Below are positions 52,101-63,668 of a stretch of 64,000 bases of DNA, one piece after another. The notes beneath the pieces were generated by a model that saw nothing but the letters and a program-made list of their open reading frames with translations, had not been told where the DNA came from and did no database searches. Source of the stretch: Coralloluteibacterium stylophorae (GTDB taxonomy: Bacteria > Pseudomonadota > Gammaproteobacteria > Xanthomonadales > Xanthomonadaceae); assembly GCF_018122625.2 (NCBI RefSeq), contig NZ_JAGQFT020000013.1, forward strand, positions 1 to 64,000, given 5' to 3'. The translations under genes and the position numbers were made by a program. Each line of letters opens with the position of its first letter. Position 1 is the first letter of the stretch.

Positions 52101-53531
52101 TCACTCCGGGTCCGCCGCCAGCGGCGCGGCCACGTCCTCGAGCATGCGGTTCTCCGCGTCGACCGCGAGCCGCCAGGCCACCATCGCCGCGATCAGCATC
52201 AGCGCCCCGCCGAGCACGTAGCCGCCGAACATTTCGACGCGCCCGCCGGTGCCGATCAGCAGGCCGAACACCAGCGGGCCGGTGATCCCTCCGAGCGCGG
52301 TGCCGACCGCGTAGAACCACGCGATCGCGCGTGCGCGGATCTCCAGGGGGAAGCTCTCGCTGACGGTGAGGTAGGCCGAACTCGCCGCCGCCGAGGCGAA
52401 GAAGAACACCACGCTCCAGGCGAGGGTCTGGGTGGTCGCGGTGAACGCGCCGCGCAGGAACAGCCAGCCGGTGAGGATGATCAGCAGCCCCGAGACGGCG
52501 TAGGTCAGCGTGATCATCCGGCGCCGGCCCCAGGTGTCGAACAGCGGGCCGAGCAGCAGCGGCCCGGCGACGTTGCCGGCAGCGAAGGGCAGCAGGAAGA
52601 GCCCGATCCGCGCCTCCTCGACCGCGTAGTAGCGGGCGAGGATCAGGCCGTAGGTGAAGAAGATCGCGTTGTAGAGGAAGGCCTGCGCCACCATCAGCAC
52701 CAGCCCGAGCACGGTGCGCCGCGGATAGCGGCGGGTGAACACCTCGAACAGCGCGAAGAAGCCCGGCTGCGGCCGGCGCGCGAGCAGGAGCTCGCGCACC
52801 GGTGGCGCACCGGGGCGCACCTGGGCCTGCGCCTCGATCCGGCGCACGACGGCCTCCGCCTCGTCCATGCGCCCGTTGACCATCAGCCAGCGCGGGCTCT
52901 CCGGCACGAAGCGGCGCAGCGCCATGATCGCGAAGCCCAGCGCGCCGCCGACCACGAAGGCCAGCCGCCAGCCGACCTCCACCGGCACCAGCCCGCTGTC
53001 GAGGATGGCGCTTGCGCCCAATGCACCGATCGCCGCGCCGATCCAGTAGCTGCCGTTGACGCCGAGGTCGATGCGCCCGCGCAGCCGCGCCGGCATGAAT
53101 TCCTGGATCGCGGAATTGATCGCCGCGTACTCGCCGCCGATGCCGGCACCGGTGAGGAAACGGGCGATCAGGAACAGCCAGTAGTGCGACACCAGGCCGG
53201 AGAGGATGGTGGCGCCGGCGTAGACGCCCAGGGTGAGGAAGAACAGCTTCTTGCGGCCCATGCGGTCGGCCAGGCTGCCGAAGTAGATCGCGCCGAGCAC
53301 CGCGCCGGCGACATAGGCCGACCCCGCCAGGCTGACCTGGAAGGCGCTCAGGCCGAGCGCCTCCGGCAGCGTGAGCACCCCCGAGAGCGCGCCGATCAGG
53401 GTCACCTCGAGGCCGTCGATGATCCAGCCGATGCCGAGGGCGAAGATCAGCATGGTGTGGAACGGCGACCAGGCCAGCCGGTCGAGGCGCGAGGGGAGGT
53501 CCGTCCGGTACCGCGTGTCCTGCATCGTCAT
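52101..53531 (-). CDS. MFS transporter (sugar/aromatic-acid porter type)
   Basis: A 476-residue major-facilitator with twelve helices. Signature loops include GSLADRMGRKKLFFLTLGV (between helices 2 and 3), RFLTGAGIGGEYAAINSAIQ, and PESPRWLM at the central loop, as in the sugar-porter and aromatic-acid subfamilies. The substrate is not assignable. The start at 53531 gives MTMQDTRYR; a second ATG lies two codons later. It is alone between the glycosyltransferase and lhr genes. Confidence 0.92.
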   Translation of the reverse strand: MTMQDTRYRTDLPSRLDRLAWSPFHTMLIFALGIGWIIDGLEVTLIGALSGVLTLPEALGLSAFQVSLAGSAYVAGAVLGAIYFGSLADRMGRKKLFFLTLGVYAGATILSGLVSHYWLFLIARFLTGAGIGGEYAAINSAIQEFMPARLRGRIDLGVNGSYWIGAAIGALGASAILDSGLVPVEVGWRLAFVVGGALGFAIMALRRFVPESPRWLMVNGRMDEAEAVVRRIEAQAQVRPGAPPVRELLLARRPQPGFFALFEVFTRRYPRRTVLGLVLMVAQAFLYNAIFFTYGLILARYYAVEEARIGLFLLPFAAGNVAGPLLLGPLFDTWGRRRMITLTYAVSGLLIILTGWLFLRGAFTATTQTLAWSVVFFFASAAASSAYLTVSESFPLEIRARAIAWFYAVGTALGGITGPLVFGLLIGTGGRVEMFGGYVLGGALMLIAAMVAWRLAVDAENRMLEDVAAPLAADPE

Positions 53532-53639
53532 CGGCTCGGGCGGCGGCAAGGGTCCGCGAGCCTTACCGTGCGCGCGACGAAGGCGGGATGAAGACACTGC
53601 AGCGTCCGCCTGCACGCGCCGACGCCTGCGGCGCCGCGA

Positions 53640-56600
53640 TCAGCGTGCGAGGCTTCCGGCCCCGGCGTCGTCGAACGCCAGCGTGCGCCCGGCCACCAGC
53701 GCCGACACCGGCAGGCCGTCGCGGTAGGTGACGCGGTTGCCCGCCACCGCCGGTACGCGCGCACCGACCAGCAGGGTGCCGACCAGGTTCAGCGGGTCGG
53801 TCGCGGCCACGGTCAGCGCCTGCCCGTCGCGCTCGCGGCGGCGCAGGTTGCGCAGCAGGCCGAGCGCGTCGGGCAGCGCGAACTGCTCGCCGACCAGCCC
53901 ATCGACGAAGCGCCCGCCGCGGATCTCGCCGCGCGCCTCCAGGCGCTGGTAGACGCGCAGCAGCTCGCGCCAGGGCGGCAGCCAGCCGGCCTCGCGGGCG
54001 AGCAGCCGCCAGCACACCACGCCGTAGCGGCGCAGCAGGGTCCAGGCGACGTGCTCGAGCTGGTCGCGGTCGAGCGGCCGCGCCGCATCCGCGTCCGGGG
54101 CCGGGCGGGCGATCGGCGCCCAGCGGCCGGCGTCGGCCAGGCCGAACAACACGCGCCGGCTGCGGTAGCCGCCGCGCGCGTCGCCGCGCCGCGAGGGCGG
54201 CAGCAACAGGCTGCGCAGCCCGGTGAAGCCGTCGGCGGTGATGCGGCCGGCCGCCGCGAGCTCGGCCATCGCATCCTCCAGCTCGACCCGCAGCAGGCGG
54301 GTGCGGTCGCCGATGTCGTCGAGGAAGGAGGCGCCGTGCGCGGCGAGATCGTCGGCCACGCGCTGCGCGCGCGAGGACAGCGCCGCGGCCTCGCCGCGGC
54401 GATCGGCGATGCGGGTCCAGGTGCCGAGAGTGCGGCGCGGCACCAGCGACAGCGGTGCGGCCTTCAGCGAGGCGCGCCCCTTGCCGCCGCTGCCGGCGGC
54501 GAGCCGGGCCCAGGCGACGCGGCCCGAGGTGCACAGCGCATCCAGCCAGCCGATCTCGTAGCCGGCCACGCGTGCGGGCAGGATCTCCGCCTCCCAGCTC
54601 GCTGCCGGGGCCTCGAAGCCCTCCAGCTGCGCCAGCACCGCGGCCAGGGCGTCCGGCCCGCCGGCGCGACTGCCCGGCGCCACGCGCTGCCACTCGAACA
54701 GGAAACGCATGAAGTCGCGCACCGGCACCGGTTCGATCTCGCGGCGCAGGCGGCCCACCGTGTAGCGGTGGATGCGCGCGAGCAGGTGGCGCTCGCACCA
54801 TTCCCAGGCGTCGTCGCCGAGCCCGGGGGAGAAGCGGCCGCGCAGGACGAAGCCCTCGGTCTGCAACGCGAGCAGGGCGAGTTCGACCGCCTGCGCCGGC
54901 AGCGCGAGCTCGGCGGCGAGCCGCTCGACGCGCACCGGCCCGAGCCCGGTCAGGCGCGAGCGCAGCAGTTCGACCAGCGCCGCGTCGGCGTCCCAGGCCT
55001 CGCGTGCGTATTCGTCGGGTACGGCGAGCGGCGCCGCCGCGGCCGCGCCGGGGTACAGGGCGCGCGCCAGCGGCAGGCGCTCGACCGCGAACCAGCGCGC
55101 GGTCTCCGCGTCGCCGTCGGCATCGGCATGGACGCGGCAGGCGCGCCCGCCGCGGGCGAGCGCGTCGAGGTGCGGCAGCCAACCTTCGCGCGCGACCTCC
55201 TCCGCGGTCAGGCAGCCGAGGCCGGCCAGGGCCTCGTGCACCTCGTCGGGATCGCGTGCCTCCGGCCACGCCTCCGCGCGCACCGCGGCAATGGCGCCGG
55301 GGTCGAGGGCGCCGAAGTCGCCGACGCTCTCCGCGTCGCCGAACGTACGCTCGCCCACCGCCTGGGTTCGGCGCTCCTCCAGCGGCGCGCCGTCGAGGAA
55401 GGAATAGGGGCGCGCACCCAGCACCTCGGCCGCCAACGGCGAGGGCTGGAACAGATCGCGGCAGGCGAAGGTGACCGCGCCCGTCTCGATCCGCGCCAGC
55501 AGCGCCTCCAGCGCCTCGACGTCCATGGCCTCGTGCAGGCAGTCGCGCACGGTCTGCGCCACCAGCGGATGGGCGGGCACCTCGCGCTCGCCGACGATGT
55601 TTTCCTGGCAGGCGACCTGGTCGGGGAACACCGTCGCCAGCAGGTCCTCCGACTTCATCCGCTGCAGCTGCGGGGCGACCCGGCCGCCGCCGGCGTAGCG
55701 CGGCAGCGCGAGCGCGGTGGTCGCGTTCCAGCGCCAGCGCGAGACGAACATCGGCGCGTCGAGCATGGCCTGCACCAGCACCTCGCGGACCGAGCCGGAA
55801 TGCAGGTAGCGGGTGACCTCGTCCAGCGGGAAGCTGTGGCTGGTCGACAGCGACAGCACGATGGCGTCCTCGGTCGCCGCCGCCTGCAGCTCGAAGTTGA
55901 AGTTGCGGCAGAAGCGCTTGCGCAGGGCCAGGCCCCAGGCGCGGTTCATGCGGCTGCCCCAGGGCGAGTGGATCACGAGCTGCATGCCGCCGGAGGCGTC
56001 GAAGAAGCGCTCCATGGCGAGCGTGTGCTGGGTCGGCATCACGCCCAGGGCCGTGCAGGCGCGCTGGAGGTAGTCGACCAGCTGGGTCGCCGCCGCGGCG
56101 GCGATGCCGACCTCGCCGGTCAGCCAGGCGCGGGCGGCGTCGGCACCGCCGGCCTCCAGTCGCGCGCCGACCTCCGTACGCAGGCGCGAGACGGCGGACG
56201 ACAGCGCATCGCTGCGCCCCGGCGCCTCGCCGATCCAGAACGGGATGTTGGGCGGCTGCCCCTGCGCGTCCTCCACGCGCACCCGGCCACGTTCCACGCG
56301 CAGGATGCGGTAGGACTGGTTGCCGAGCTGGAACACGTCCCCCGCCAGCGACTCGACCGCGAAGTCCTCGTTGACGCTGCCGATGCGCTGCGCGGCCGGT
56401 TCCAGCACCACGTCGTAGTCGGCGGTGTCGGGGATCGCGCCGCCTGAGGTGACCGCGATGGTCCTGGCGCCGCGGCGCGGGCGCAGCACGCGGCCGACGC
56501 TGTCGCGGTGCAGGTAGGCGGCGCGCGGGCCGCGACGCGTGGTGAAGCCGTCGGCGAGCATGCGCACCACGGCGTCGAAGTCGGCGCGGGCGAGTCCGGC

Positions 56601-57905
56601 GAACGGATACGCGCGGGTCGCCAGCGCGTACACGGCGTCCTCGCTGCGTTCGCCGTCGGCGACCTCGGCCACGATCTGCTGCGCCAGCACGTCCAGCGGC
56701 GCAGGTTCGATCTCGAGAGTGTCGAGTTCGCCGCGGCGGACCGCGTCCAGCAGCGCGGTGCACTCGACGAGGTCGTCGCGCGAGGTCGGGAACAGGCGTG
56801 CCTTGGGTGTGCCGCCGACGGCGTGGCCGGCGCGGCCCGCGCGCTGCAGGAAGGCATTGATCGCGCGCGGCGAGCCTATCTGGCAGACCAGGTCGACGTC
56901 GCCGATGTCGATGCCGAGTTCCAGCGACGCGGTCGCCACCAGCGCCTTCAGCTCGCCGCGCTTGAGCCGCTGCTCGGCGTCGAGCCGGTGCTCGCGGGCC
57001 ATGCTGCCGTGGTGGGCCGTCACCGCCTCGCGCCCGAGCGCCTCGGACAGGTGCCGCGCCAGACGCTCGGCCATGCGCCGGGTGTTGACGAAGACCAGGG
57101 TGCTGCGGTGTGACTGGATCAGGGTACCGAGGCGCGCGTGCACCTCGGCCCAGGCGTCGCCGGACATCACCGGCGCCAGCGGCGTGGCCGTGACCTCCAG
57201 CGCCAGGTCGCGCGGGCGCGCGTGGCCGGCGTCGACGATGGCGCAGTCGGGTGCCCGGGCCGGCCCGCAGAGGAAGCGCGCGACCTCGGCGATCGGCTTC
57301 TGCGTCGCCGACAGGCCGATGCGGTTGGGTGGCGTGCCGCAGAGCGCGTCGAGCCGCTCCAGGCTCAGCGTCAGGTGCGCGCCCCGCTTGCTCGCGGCCA
57401 CGGCATGGATCTCGTCGACGATCACGCTGCGCGTGCTCGCCAGCATCTTTCGGCCGGACGCCGAGCCGAGCAGGATGTAGAGCGACTCCGGCGTGGTGAC
57501 CAGGATGTGTGGCGGGCGCCGGCGCATGGCGACGCGCTCGCGCTCCGAGGTGTCGCCGCTGCGCACCGCGGTGCGGATCCCGACATCGCGCGCCAGCCGT
57601 GCGCGGATGCCCGCGAGCGGCGCGACCAGGTTCAGGTTGACGTCGTTGGACAGCGCCTTGAGCGGCGAGACGTAGACCACCCGCGTCTCGTCGGGCAGCG
57701 CCCCTGCGGCATCGGCCTCGCGCACCAGCGCGTCGATCGCGGCGAGGAAGGCGGCCAGGGTCTTGCCGGAACCGGTCGGGGCGACGATCAGCGCGTCGCG
57801 GCCCCCGGCGATCGCCGGCCATGCCCCGGCCTGCGCCGGCGTGGGTACGCCGAACGCGGCGGCGAACCAGCCGGCGACGGCGGGATGGAAGGTCTCGAGC
57901 GGCAT
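53640..57905 (-). CDS. lhr: Lhr-type ATP-dependent DNA/RNA helicase
   Basis: A 1421-residue superfamily 2 helicase. Q-motif region FGVPTPAQ, Walker A APTGSGKT (residues 42-49), DEIH near residue 162, motif III SATQKP, and motif [14 protein letters not shown]. After the helicase core come the Lhr core winged helix and beta-barrel, then about 600 residues of the C-terminal extension (Lhr-CTD) found in full-length bacterial Lhr. It unwinds DNA and RNA:DNA hybrids, probably in repair. Length is within the range of the long Lhr type (about 1500 residues). Confidence 0.95.
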   Translation of the reverse strand: MPLETFHPAVAGWFAAAFGVPTPAQAGAWPAIAGGRDALIVAPTGSGKTLAAFLAAIDALVREADAAGALPDETRVVYVSPLKALSNDVNLNLVAPLAGIRARLARDVGIRTAVRSGDTSERERVAMRRRPPHILVTTPESLYILLGSASGRKMLASTRSVIVDEIHAVAASKRGAHLTLSLERLDALCGTPPNRIGLSATQKPIAEVARFLCGPARAPDCAIVDAGHARPRDLALEVTATPLAPVMSGDAWAEVHARLGTLIQSHRSTLVFVNTRRMAERLARHLSEALGREAVTAHHGSMAREHRLDAEQRLKRGELKALVATASLELGIDIGDVDLVCQIGSPRAINAFLQRAGRAGHAVGGTPKARLFPTSRDDLVECTALLDAVRRGELDTLEIEPAPLDVLAQQIVAEVADGERSEDAVYALATRAYPFAGLARADFDAVVRMLADGFTTRRGPRAAYLHRDSVGRVLRPRRGARTIAVTSGGAIPDTADYDVVLEPAAQRIGSVNEDFAVESLAGDVFQLGNQSYRILRVERGRVRVEDAQGQPPNIPFWIGEAPGRSDALSSAVSRLRTEVGARLEAGGADAARAWLTGEVGIAAAAATQLVDYLQRACTALGVMPTQHTLAMERFFDASGGMQLVIHSPWGSRMNRAWGLALRKRFCRNFNFELQAAATEDAIVLSLSTSHSFPLDEVTRYLHSGSVREVLVQAMLDAPMFVSRWRWNATTALALPRYAGGGRVAPQLQRMKSEDLLATVFPDQVACQENIVGEREVPAHPLVAQTVRDCLHEAMDVEALEALLARIETGAVTFACRDLFQPSPLAAEVLGARPYSFLDGAPLEERRTQAVGERTFGDAESVGDFGALDPGAIAAVRAEAWPEARDPDEVHEALAGLGCLTAEEVAREGWLPHLDALARGGRACRVHADADGDAETARWFAVERLPLARALYPGAAAAAPLAVPDEYAREAWDADAALVELLRSRLTGLGPVRVERLAAELALPAQAVELALLALQTEGFVLRGRFSPGLGDDAWEWCERHLLARIHRYTVGRLRREIEPVPVRDFMRFLFEWQRVAPGSRAGGPDALAAVLAQLEGFEAPAASWEAEILPARVAGYEIGWLDALCTSGRVAWARLAAGSGGKGRASLKAAPLSLVPRRTLGTWTRIADRRGEAAALSSRAQRVADDLAAHGASFLDDIGDRTRLLRVELEDAMAELAAAGRITADGFTGLRSLLLPPSRRGDARGGYRSRRVLFGLADAGRWAPIARPAPDADAARPLDRDQLEHVAWTLLRRYGVVCWRLLAREAGWLPPWRELLRVYQRLEARGEIRGGRFVDGLVGEQFALPDALGLLRNLRRRERDGQALTVAATDPLNLVGTLLVGARVPAVAGNRVTYRDGLPVSALVAGRTLAFDDAGAGSLAR

Positions 57906-57960
57906 CCGCCGAACATGAGGCCGTGCCGGCGCGGACGCAAACCCGCCGGCGGCAAGCGGA

Positions 57961-59493
57961 TCAGTCCGGGCTCAGGTGCAGCTCGAACCCGAGCCGGCCG
58001 GCCAGGCCGCACTCGGTGTCGAGGTCGGCGCGGGTCAGCGGGTGGTTCTCCAGCCAGCGCAGGGGCAGGCGCAGGGTCATGCGAGCGCCGGCGGCCTCGA
58101 GCACCGGGTCGGGCAGGGCGCCGTCGTCGCGGCCGCGGTGCAGGAGCACGGCCAGGCGCAGCAGCGGCACGAGATGGCGCGCGCCGGTCTGCATGCGGCC
58201 GGGCAGGGCCTGCAGCACCGCGACCGCCGGCTTGCGGCGCTGGCAGTGCACGAGCGCGGCCAGAACCTGCTGTTCCTGGCGCGAGAAGCCGGCGATGTCG
58301 GAGTGCTCGAGCAGGTAGGCCCCGTGCACGTGGTACTGGCTGTGCGCCACCGCCAGGCCGATCTCGTGCAGGCGCGCGGCCCAGCCGAGCATCAGGCGGT
58401 CCTCCGCCGACAGCGACCAGGCCTGCGCGACCTGGTCGAACAGGCGCAGGGCGGTGGCCTCGACGCGCGCGCCCTGCGCCGTGTCCACGCCGTAGCGCTC
58501 GCCGAAGCCGGCGATCGCGCTCTCGCGCGGGTCGTCGTCGGTGACGCGGCCGAGGAGGTCGTGGAGGATGCCCTCGCGCATGGCGGTGCTGCTGACCTGC
58601 ATGCGCTCGATGCCCAGCGCGGCGAACGCCGCCTCCATCACCAGCAGGCCACCGGCGATGATGGGGCGGCGGTCCTCCTCGAGCCCGGGCATCTCGATCC
58701 GCGAGATGCGGTCGGCCCTGAGCAGCTGGGCGCGCAGCCCGCGCAGCGCCTCGGCGGTGATGTCGCTGTCGCCCTGGCCGGCCGCTGCGGCCAGCGCGCC
58801 GATCGCCTTGGCGGTGCCGGAGGAGCCGAAGGCTTCCTCCCAACCGCGCGCACGGTAGGGCACTGCGAACTGCTGGAATTCGGCGCCGATCGCGGTCAGC
58901 GCCTCGTTCCAGCGCCGGCTGGAGAGCTTGCCGTCGCCGAAGAAGCGGCGTGTGGTGGCGATGCAGCCGACCTGCAGCGACTCGCGCTCCAGCGGCGTGA
59001 ACCCTTCGCCGATGATGAACTCGGTGGAGCCGCCGCCGATGTCGACCACCAGCCGCCGCCGCGCGCCCGGCGGGTTCGCCTGGGCGACGCCGAGGTAGAT
59101 CAGGCGCGCCTCCTCGCGCCCGGACACCACCTCGATGCCGTGCCCGAGCGCGGTCTCGGCCGGGACCAGGAAGGCCTGCGGCGAGCGCAGCGCGCGCACG
59201 GTGTTGGTGGCGATCGCGCGCACCCGCGCGCGCGGCACCGGGCGCAGGCGCTGGCCGAAGCGTTCCAGGCAGTCGAAGGCGCGGCCGCGGGCCTCCGCGG
59301 AGAGGCCGCCCTTGCCGTCGAGGCCTTCGGCCAGGCGCACCGTCTCGCGCAGGCGGTCGACCACGCGCAGTTGGCCGAGGATCGGGCGGGCGACCACCAT
59401 GTGGAAGCTGTTGGAGCCGATGTCGACGGCGGCGAGCAGCTCGTCCTCGGCGGCGTGGGCGGGGCGGACGGAGCGGGCCGGACGCGATCTCAT
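57961..59493 (-). CDS. ppx: exopolyphosphatase (Ppx/GppA family)
   Basis: A 510-residue enzyme that removes terminal phosphate from polyphosphate. The ASKHA phosphate-binding loops are [17 protein letters not shown] (about residue 23) and [16 protein letters not shown] (about residue 145); a C-terminal HD-like helical domain follows (about 320-470). The ATG at 59493 overlaps the ppk1 stop (ATGA). Last gene of the phoB-phoR-ppk-ppx chain, giving the cell make and break enzymes for polyphosphate under phosphate control. Confidence 0.95.
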   Translation of the reverse strand: MRSRPARSVRPAHAAEDELLAAVDIGSNSFHMVVARPILGQLRVVDRLRETVRLAEGLDGKGGLSAEARGRAFDCLERFGQRLRPVPRARVRAIATNTVRALRSPQAFLVPAETALGHGIEVVSGREEARLIYLGVAQANPPGARRRLVVDIGGGSTEFIIGEGFTPLERESLQVGCIATTRRFFGDGKLSSRRWNEALTAIGAEFQQFAVPYRARGWEEAFGSSGTAKAIGALAAAAGQGDSDITAEALRGLRAQLLRADRISRIEMPGLEEDRRPIIAGGLLVMEAAFAALGIERMQVSSTAMREGILHDLLGRVTDDDPRESAIAGFGERYGVDTAQGARVEATALRLFDQVAQAWSLSAEDRLMLGWAARLHEIGLAVAHSQYHVHGAYLLEHSDIAGFSRQEQQVLAALVHCQRRKPAVAVLQALPGRMQTGARHLVPLLRLAVLLHRGRDDGALPDPVLEAAGARMTLRLPLRWLENHPLTRADLDTECGLAGRLGFELHLSPD

Positions 59494-61640
59494 CCGCACA
59501 GCTTAGCCAGCAACGTCCCCTGCGCCGAGACCGGCTCGGCGCCCGCTTCCGGCTGCACGCGGCTGTAGCTGCCGTCGGCCTCGAGCTGCCAGGCCTCGGC
59601 GGTGTCGGCGAGGTAGCTGGCCAGCGCCTCGTCGTGGACACGCTGGGCGAGCTTGGCATCGAGGATGGGGAAGCAGGTCTCCACGCGTCGCAGCAGGTTG
59701 CGCTCCATCCAGTCCGCGCTGGCGCAATAGATCTCGCGCTTGCCGTTGTTGCAGAACGCGTAGACGCGCGAATGCTCGAGGAAGCGGCCGATGACCGAGC
59801 GCACGCGGATGTTCTCGGACACGCCGGGCACGCCGGGCCGCAGGCAGCAGGCGCCGCGCACGATGAGGTCGATGCGCACGCCCGCGCGCGAGGCGGCGTA
59901 CAGCGCCTGCATCACCGCGACCTCGTTGAGCGCGTTCATGCGCGCCACGATCCACGCCGGCCGGCCCGCCTCCGCGTTGGCGGTCTCGCGCTCGATCTTG
60001 GCGATCAGGCCGCGGTGCAGGGTGAACGGCGCATGCAGCAGGCGCTTGAGCTTGAACGCCGGCGCCAGGCCCGACAGCTGCTGGAACAGCAGGTGGACGT
60101 CGTGGCCGATGTCCGGATCGGCGGTGAGCAGGCCCAGGTCGGTGTAGACCTTGGCCGTGCCCGAGTTGTAGTTGCCTGTGCCCAGGTGCACGTAGCGGCG
60201 CAGCGCCTTGCCCTCGCGGCGCACGATCAGGAGCATCTTGGCGTGGGTCTTGTAGCCCACCACGCCGTAGACCACCTGCACGCCGGCCTCCTGCAGGCGG
60301 TCGGCGACGCGGATGTTGGCCTCCTCGTCGAAGCGCGCGCGCAGTTCCACCAGCACGGTGACGTCCTTGCCGTTGCGCGCCGCCTCGATCAGCGCCTCCT
60401 GCAGCGCCGGCTCCTTGCCGGTGCGGTAGAGCGTCTGCTTGATCGCCAGCACGTCCGGGTCGGTCGCCGCGTGCTCGAGCAGCTCCAGCACGTCGCTGAA
60501 GGAGTCGTAGGGGTGGTGCAGGAGCATGTCGCGTTCGCGGATGCGCTCGAACGGCGACTCCTCGTCGCTGAAGCGCGGCCGCGGCACGAAGGGCGGAAAC
60601 TTGAGCTCCGGCCGGTCGACCAGGTCGTAGACCTGGATCACGCGGTTGAGGTTGACCGGGCCGTTGATCCGGTAGACCGCGCTGTCCGGCAGCTGGAAGT
60701 TCTCCAGCAGGATGTCGAGGATCGGCTTGGGCGTGGTGTCGGCCACCTCCAGCCGCACCGCGCGGCGGAAGCCGCGCCCCACCAGCTCGGTCTTGAGCGC
60801 GCTGGCGAGATTCTCGACCTCCTCCTCGTCGACGATGAGCTCGGAGTTGCGGGTCACCCGGAACTGGTAGGCGCCCTTGACCTGCATGCCCGGGAACAGG
60901 GTGTCGACGAAGGCGGTGAGCACCGCCGAGAGCAGCACGAAGTCGTGCGGCCCGCCGGAGATCTCCTCGGGGATCTGGATGATCCGCGGCAGCGAGCGCG
61001 GCGCGCGCACGATCGCCATGCGCCCGGCGCGGCCGAAGGCGTCCTTGCCGCTCAGCACCACCACCACGTTCAGCGACTTGTTGAGGATCCGTGGGAACGG
61101 GTGCGCGTTGTCGAGCCCCAGCGGCGAGAGCACCGGCATGATCTCGTCGTCGAAGTAGCGGCGCAGCCAGCGCTTCTGCTTCGCGTTCCAGGCCTCGCGC
61201 GGCAGGATGCGGATGCCGGCATCGTTGAGCGCCGGGCGCAGCGCCTGGTTCCAGGTGGCGTACATGCGCCCGACCAGGTCGGTGGCCTTCTCGTGGATCA
61301 GCTTCAGGGCGACGGACGGCGACAGCCCGTCCGGCGGCGCCTGTGCGCTGCCGTACTGGGTGGCGGTGCGTACGGTGGCCGCGCGGATCTCGAAGAACTC
61401 GTCGAGATTGGTGCAGGTGATGCACAGGTAGCGCAGGCGCTCGAGCAGCGGCAGGCGCTCGTCCTGCGCCTGGGCGAGCACGCGGACGTTGAATTCCAGC
61501 TGCGACAGCTCGCGGTTGAGGTACAGCGACGGGTCGCGGAGGTCGATGTCGGCGTCGGTGGCGTCCATGGCCACGCATGATGACGGATCGGCCGGCACCG
61601 GTGCGGATTCCGCGTCGTGCCCTGCCTCGTGGTCACGCAT
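59490..61640 (-). CDS. ppk1: polyphosphate kinase 1
   Basis: A 716-residue kinase that makes polyphosphate from ATP. The N-terminal helical domain starts at LYLNRELSQLEFNVRVLAQA. The catalytic His is in VGYKTHAKMLLIVRR (about residue 464) and the second in FLEHSRVYAFCNNG (about 622), with HLGTGNYNSGTAKVYTD nearby. The ATG at 61640 overlaps the end of phoR by eight bases; a second in-frame Met (MDATDADIDL, 24 residues on) might be the true start, since the first 24 residues are not conserved. Membrane-associated in other bacteria. Confidence 0.95.
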   Translation of the reverse strand: MRDHEAGHDAESAPVPADPSSCVAMDATDADIDLRDPSLYLNRELSQLEFNVRVLAQAQDERLPLLERLRYLCITCTNLDEFFEIRAATVRTATQYGSAQAPPDGLSPSVALKLIHEKATDLVGRMYATWNQALRPALNDAGIRILPREAWNAKQKRWLRRYFDDEIMPVLSPLGLDNAHPFPRILNKSLNVVVVLSGKDAFGRAGRMAIVRAPRSLPRIIQIPEEISGGPHDFVLLSAVLTAFVDTLFPGMQVKGAYQFRVTRNSELIVDEEEVENLASALKTELVGRGFRRAVRLEVADTTPKPILDILLENFQLPDSAVYRINGPVNLNRVIQVYDLVDRPELKFPPFVPRPRFSDEESPFERIRERDMLLHHPYDSFSDVLELLEHAATDPDVLAIKQTLYRTGKEPALQEALIEAARNGKDVTVLVELRARFDEEANIRVADRLQEAGVQVVYGVVGYKTHAKMLLIVRREGKALRRYVHLGTGNYNSGTAKVYTDLGLLTADPDIGHDVHLLFQQLSGLAPAFKLKRLLHAPFTLHRGLIAKIERETANAEAGRPAWIVARMNALNEVAVMQALYAASRAGVRIDLIVRGACCLRPGVPGVSENIRVRSVIGRFLEHSRVYAFCNNGKREIYCASADWMERNLLRRVETCFPILDAKLAQRVHDEALASYLADTAEAWQLEADGSYSRVQPEAGAEPVSAQGTLLAKLCG

Positions 61641-62949
61641 TCACCGCCTCCTCGCTGCGCGGCACGATGCGCTCGGCCTCGAAGCGGCAGCTGAAGACCG
61701 AGCCGATGCCCATCCGGCTCGACACCTCGAGGTGGCTCTGGTGCAGGGCCAGCACGTGCTTGACGATGGACAGGCCGAGCCCGGTGCCGCCGGAGTCGCG
61801 CGAGCGGCTGGTGGAGACCCGGTAGAAGCGCTCGGTGAGTCGCGCGAGGTGCTGACTGGGAATGCCGTGGCCGCTGTCGCGCACGGCGAAGCGGACGCCG
61901 CCGTCGGTCTCGGCCTCGTAGCGCACCTCGATCTCGCCGCCGGTGGGCGTGTAGCGGACCGCGTTGGAGATCAGGTTGGAGAAGGCGCTGTGCAGCTCCT
62001 TGGTCGAGCCGCGCAGGTCGCAGTTGCACAGGTCGGACACCAGGATGCGGTGGCGGCCCTGCGACAGCGCCAGTGCCTCGCGGCGCAGGGTGTCGAGCAG
62101 CGGGCGCATCGCCACCGTCTCCTCCTCGGCGAGGGCGTCCTGCGCCTCCAGGCGCGAGAGCGTGAGCAGGTCCTCGACCAGGTGCGTCATGCGGTGCGAC
62201 TGGCGTCGCATCTCGTCGACGATGCCGGCGAGTTCTGGATGGTCCTCGGGCTCGATCATGTCGAGATAGCCGTGCACCACGGTGAGCGGCGTGCGCAGTT
62301 CGTGGGAGACGTTGGCCACGAAATCGCGGCGCACCTTCTGCAGGTGCATCAGGCGGCTGACGTCGCGCGCGACCAGCAGCCACTGTTCGTCGTTGTAGAC
62401 GATCGGGTGCAGGCTGAGGGTCTGGTCCGGGTCGAGCGGGGAGGGCAGTTCCAGCAGGTCCTCGCGTTCCGGCGCGGCCAGCCAGTTCGCCAGGTGCGGG
62501 CTGGCGACCGCCTCGTTGAGGCGGGCGTCGACGTCCTGCGGGATGCGCAGGCCGAGCATCCGTCCGGCGGCACGGTTGAACCACACGATGCGGTCGTCCG
62601 CGCGGTCGAGGATCACGATGGCGTCGGGCAGGGCGGCGGCGGCGCGCTGGTAGGTGCGCAGTAGGTCGACCAGGCGCCGGCGGCGCGTGCGCAGCTCGCT
62701 CTGGCGGCGCGCGAACATGCGTTCGAGCGCGTCCCAGGCGCCGGCGCGGCGGGTGGCGACCAGGCGGCGGCGCGAGGCCACGTCCTCGAGCACCCGGCTC
62801 AGGCGCACGTAGTGCCAGCCGACCAGGCCGGTCGAGGCCAGCGCGATCGCGACCCAGATGTCGCCGGCGAGCACGCCGACCAGCAGCGCCGCGGCGTAGA
62901 TGCCCGCCAGCCGCAGCAGCTCGCGGAGGCGGTAACGGGCGTGCCTCAC
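61633..62949 (-). CDS. phoR: phosphate-regulon sensor histidine kinase
   Basis: A 438-residue kinase that senses low phosphate through the Pst/PhoU system. Two N-terminal helices (about residues 12-47), a basic linker, a PAS domain (about 95-195), the H-box VANVSHELRTPLTVVHGY (phospho-His about residue 215) and the ATPase with N (NLISNAVRYTPTGG), G1 (RDSGHGIP) and G2 (GGTGLGLSIVKHV) boxes. The GTG at 62949 overlaps the phoB stop (GTGA) and gives a proper first helix. Translation is coupled from phoB. Confidence 0.95.
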   Translation of the reverse strand: MRHARYRLRELLRLAGIYAAALLVGVLAGDIWVAIALASTGLVGWHYVRLSRVLEDVASRRRLVATRRAGAWDALERMFARRQSELRTRRRRLVDLLRTYQRAAAALPDAIVILDRADDRIVWFNRAAGRMLGLRIPQDVDARLNEAVASPHLANWLAAPEREDLLELPSPLDPDQTLSLHPIVYNDEQWLLVARDVSRLMHLQKVRRDFVANVSHELRTPLTVVHGYLDMIEPEDHPELAGIVDEMRRQSHRMTHLVEDLLTLSRLEAQDALAEEETVAMRPLLDTLRREALALSQGRHRILVSDLCNCDLRGSTKELHSAFSNLISNAVRYTPTGGEIEVRYEAETDGGVRFAVRDSGHGIPSQHLARLTERFYRVSTSRSRDSGGTGLGLSIVKHVLALHQSHLEVSSRMGIGSVFSCRFEAERIVPRSEEAVNA

Positions 62950-63635
62950 GACTGCTCGGAGAAGCGGTAGCCGGCGCCGCGGACGGTCTGGATGAGGCCG
63001 TCGAGGCCGTGCGGCTCGAGAGTCTTGCGCAGGCGCCGGATGTGCACGTCGATGGTGCGCTCCTCGACGTAGACGTTGCCGCCCCAGACGTGGTCCAGGA
63101 GCTGCGAGCGCGAATAGACGCGGTCCGGATGGGTCATGAAGAAGTGCAGGAGGCGGTACTCGGTCGGGCCGATGGTCACCGGCGTGTCGCCGGCGTAGAC
63201 GCGGTGCGCCGCGCCGTCGATGCGCAGGCGCCCGGCGGCGACGCTGCCGGATTCGTCGTCCTCGCGGGTGCGGCGCATCACCGCCCGGATGCGCGCGATC
63301 AGCTCGCGCGCGGAGAAGGGCTTGACCACGTAGTCGTCGACGCCGGCGTCCAGCCCGCTGACGCGGTCGTTCTCCTCGCCGCGGGCGGTGAGCATGATGA
63401 TCGGCACGTCGCGCGTGAGCTCCTCGCGCCGCCAGCGACGCGCGAGTTCCAGTCCGCCGATGCCCGGCAGCATCCAGTCGAGCAGGATCAGGTCCGGCAC
63501 GCGGTCGGTGACCGCGGCCTGCGCCTCGCGCGCATCGCCGGCGTGGACCGGCTCGAAGTCGCCCTTGCGCAGGGCGAAGGCGACCATGTCGCGGATGGCG
63601 GGTTCGTCGTCGACGATCAGGATGCGTTTCTGCAC
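62946..63635 (-). CDS. phoB: phosphate-regulon response regulator
   Basis: A 229-residue OmpR-family regulator with the same length as E. coli PhoB. Receiver domain with phospho-acceptor Asp53 (LLDWMLPG), Thr and Lys105 (VVKPFSA) in place, then the winged-helix domain (PTEYRLLHFFMTHPDRVYSR, EERTIDVHIRRLRKTLEP). The start is GTG at 63635 (QKRILIVDD, the family N-terminus); another GTG at 63641 would add two residues. A Pho box 34 bases upstream points to positive self-control. Confidence 0.96.
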   Translation of the reverse strand: MQKRILIVDDEPAIRDMVAFALRKGDFEPVHAGDAREAQAAVTDRVPDLILLDWMLPGIGGLELARRWRREELTRDVPIIMLTARGEENDRVSGLDAGVDDYVVKPFSARELIARIRAVMRRTREDDESGSVAAGRLRIDGAAHRVYAGDTPVTIGPTEYRLLHFFMTHPDRVYSRSQLLDHVWGGNVYVEERTIDVHIRRLRKTLEPHGLDGLIQTVRGAGYRFSEQS

Positions 63636-63668
63636 GGCCACGGTCCGTTTCGAGGGCGCCGCGAGTAG

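Noticed and set aside
54051-56447. 798-codon open frame opposite lhr
   Set aside because: Shadow of lhr with His/Arg/Gln-rich text and no start site.
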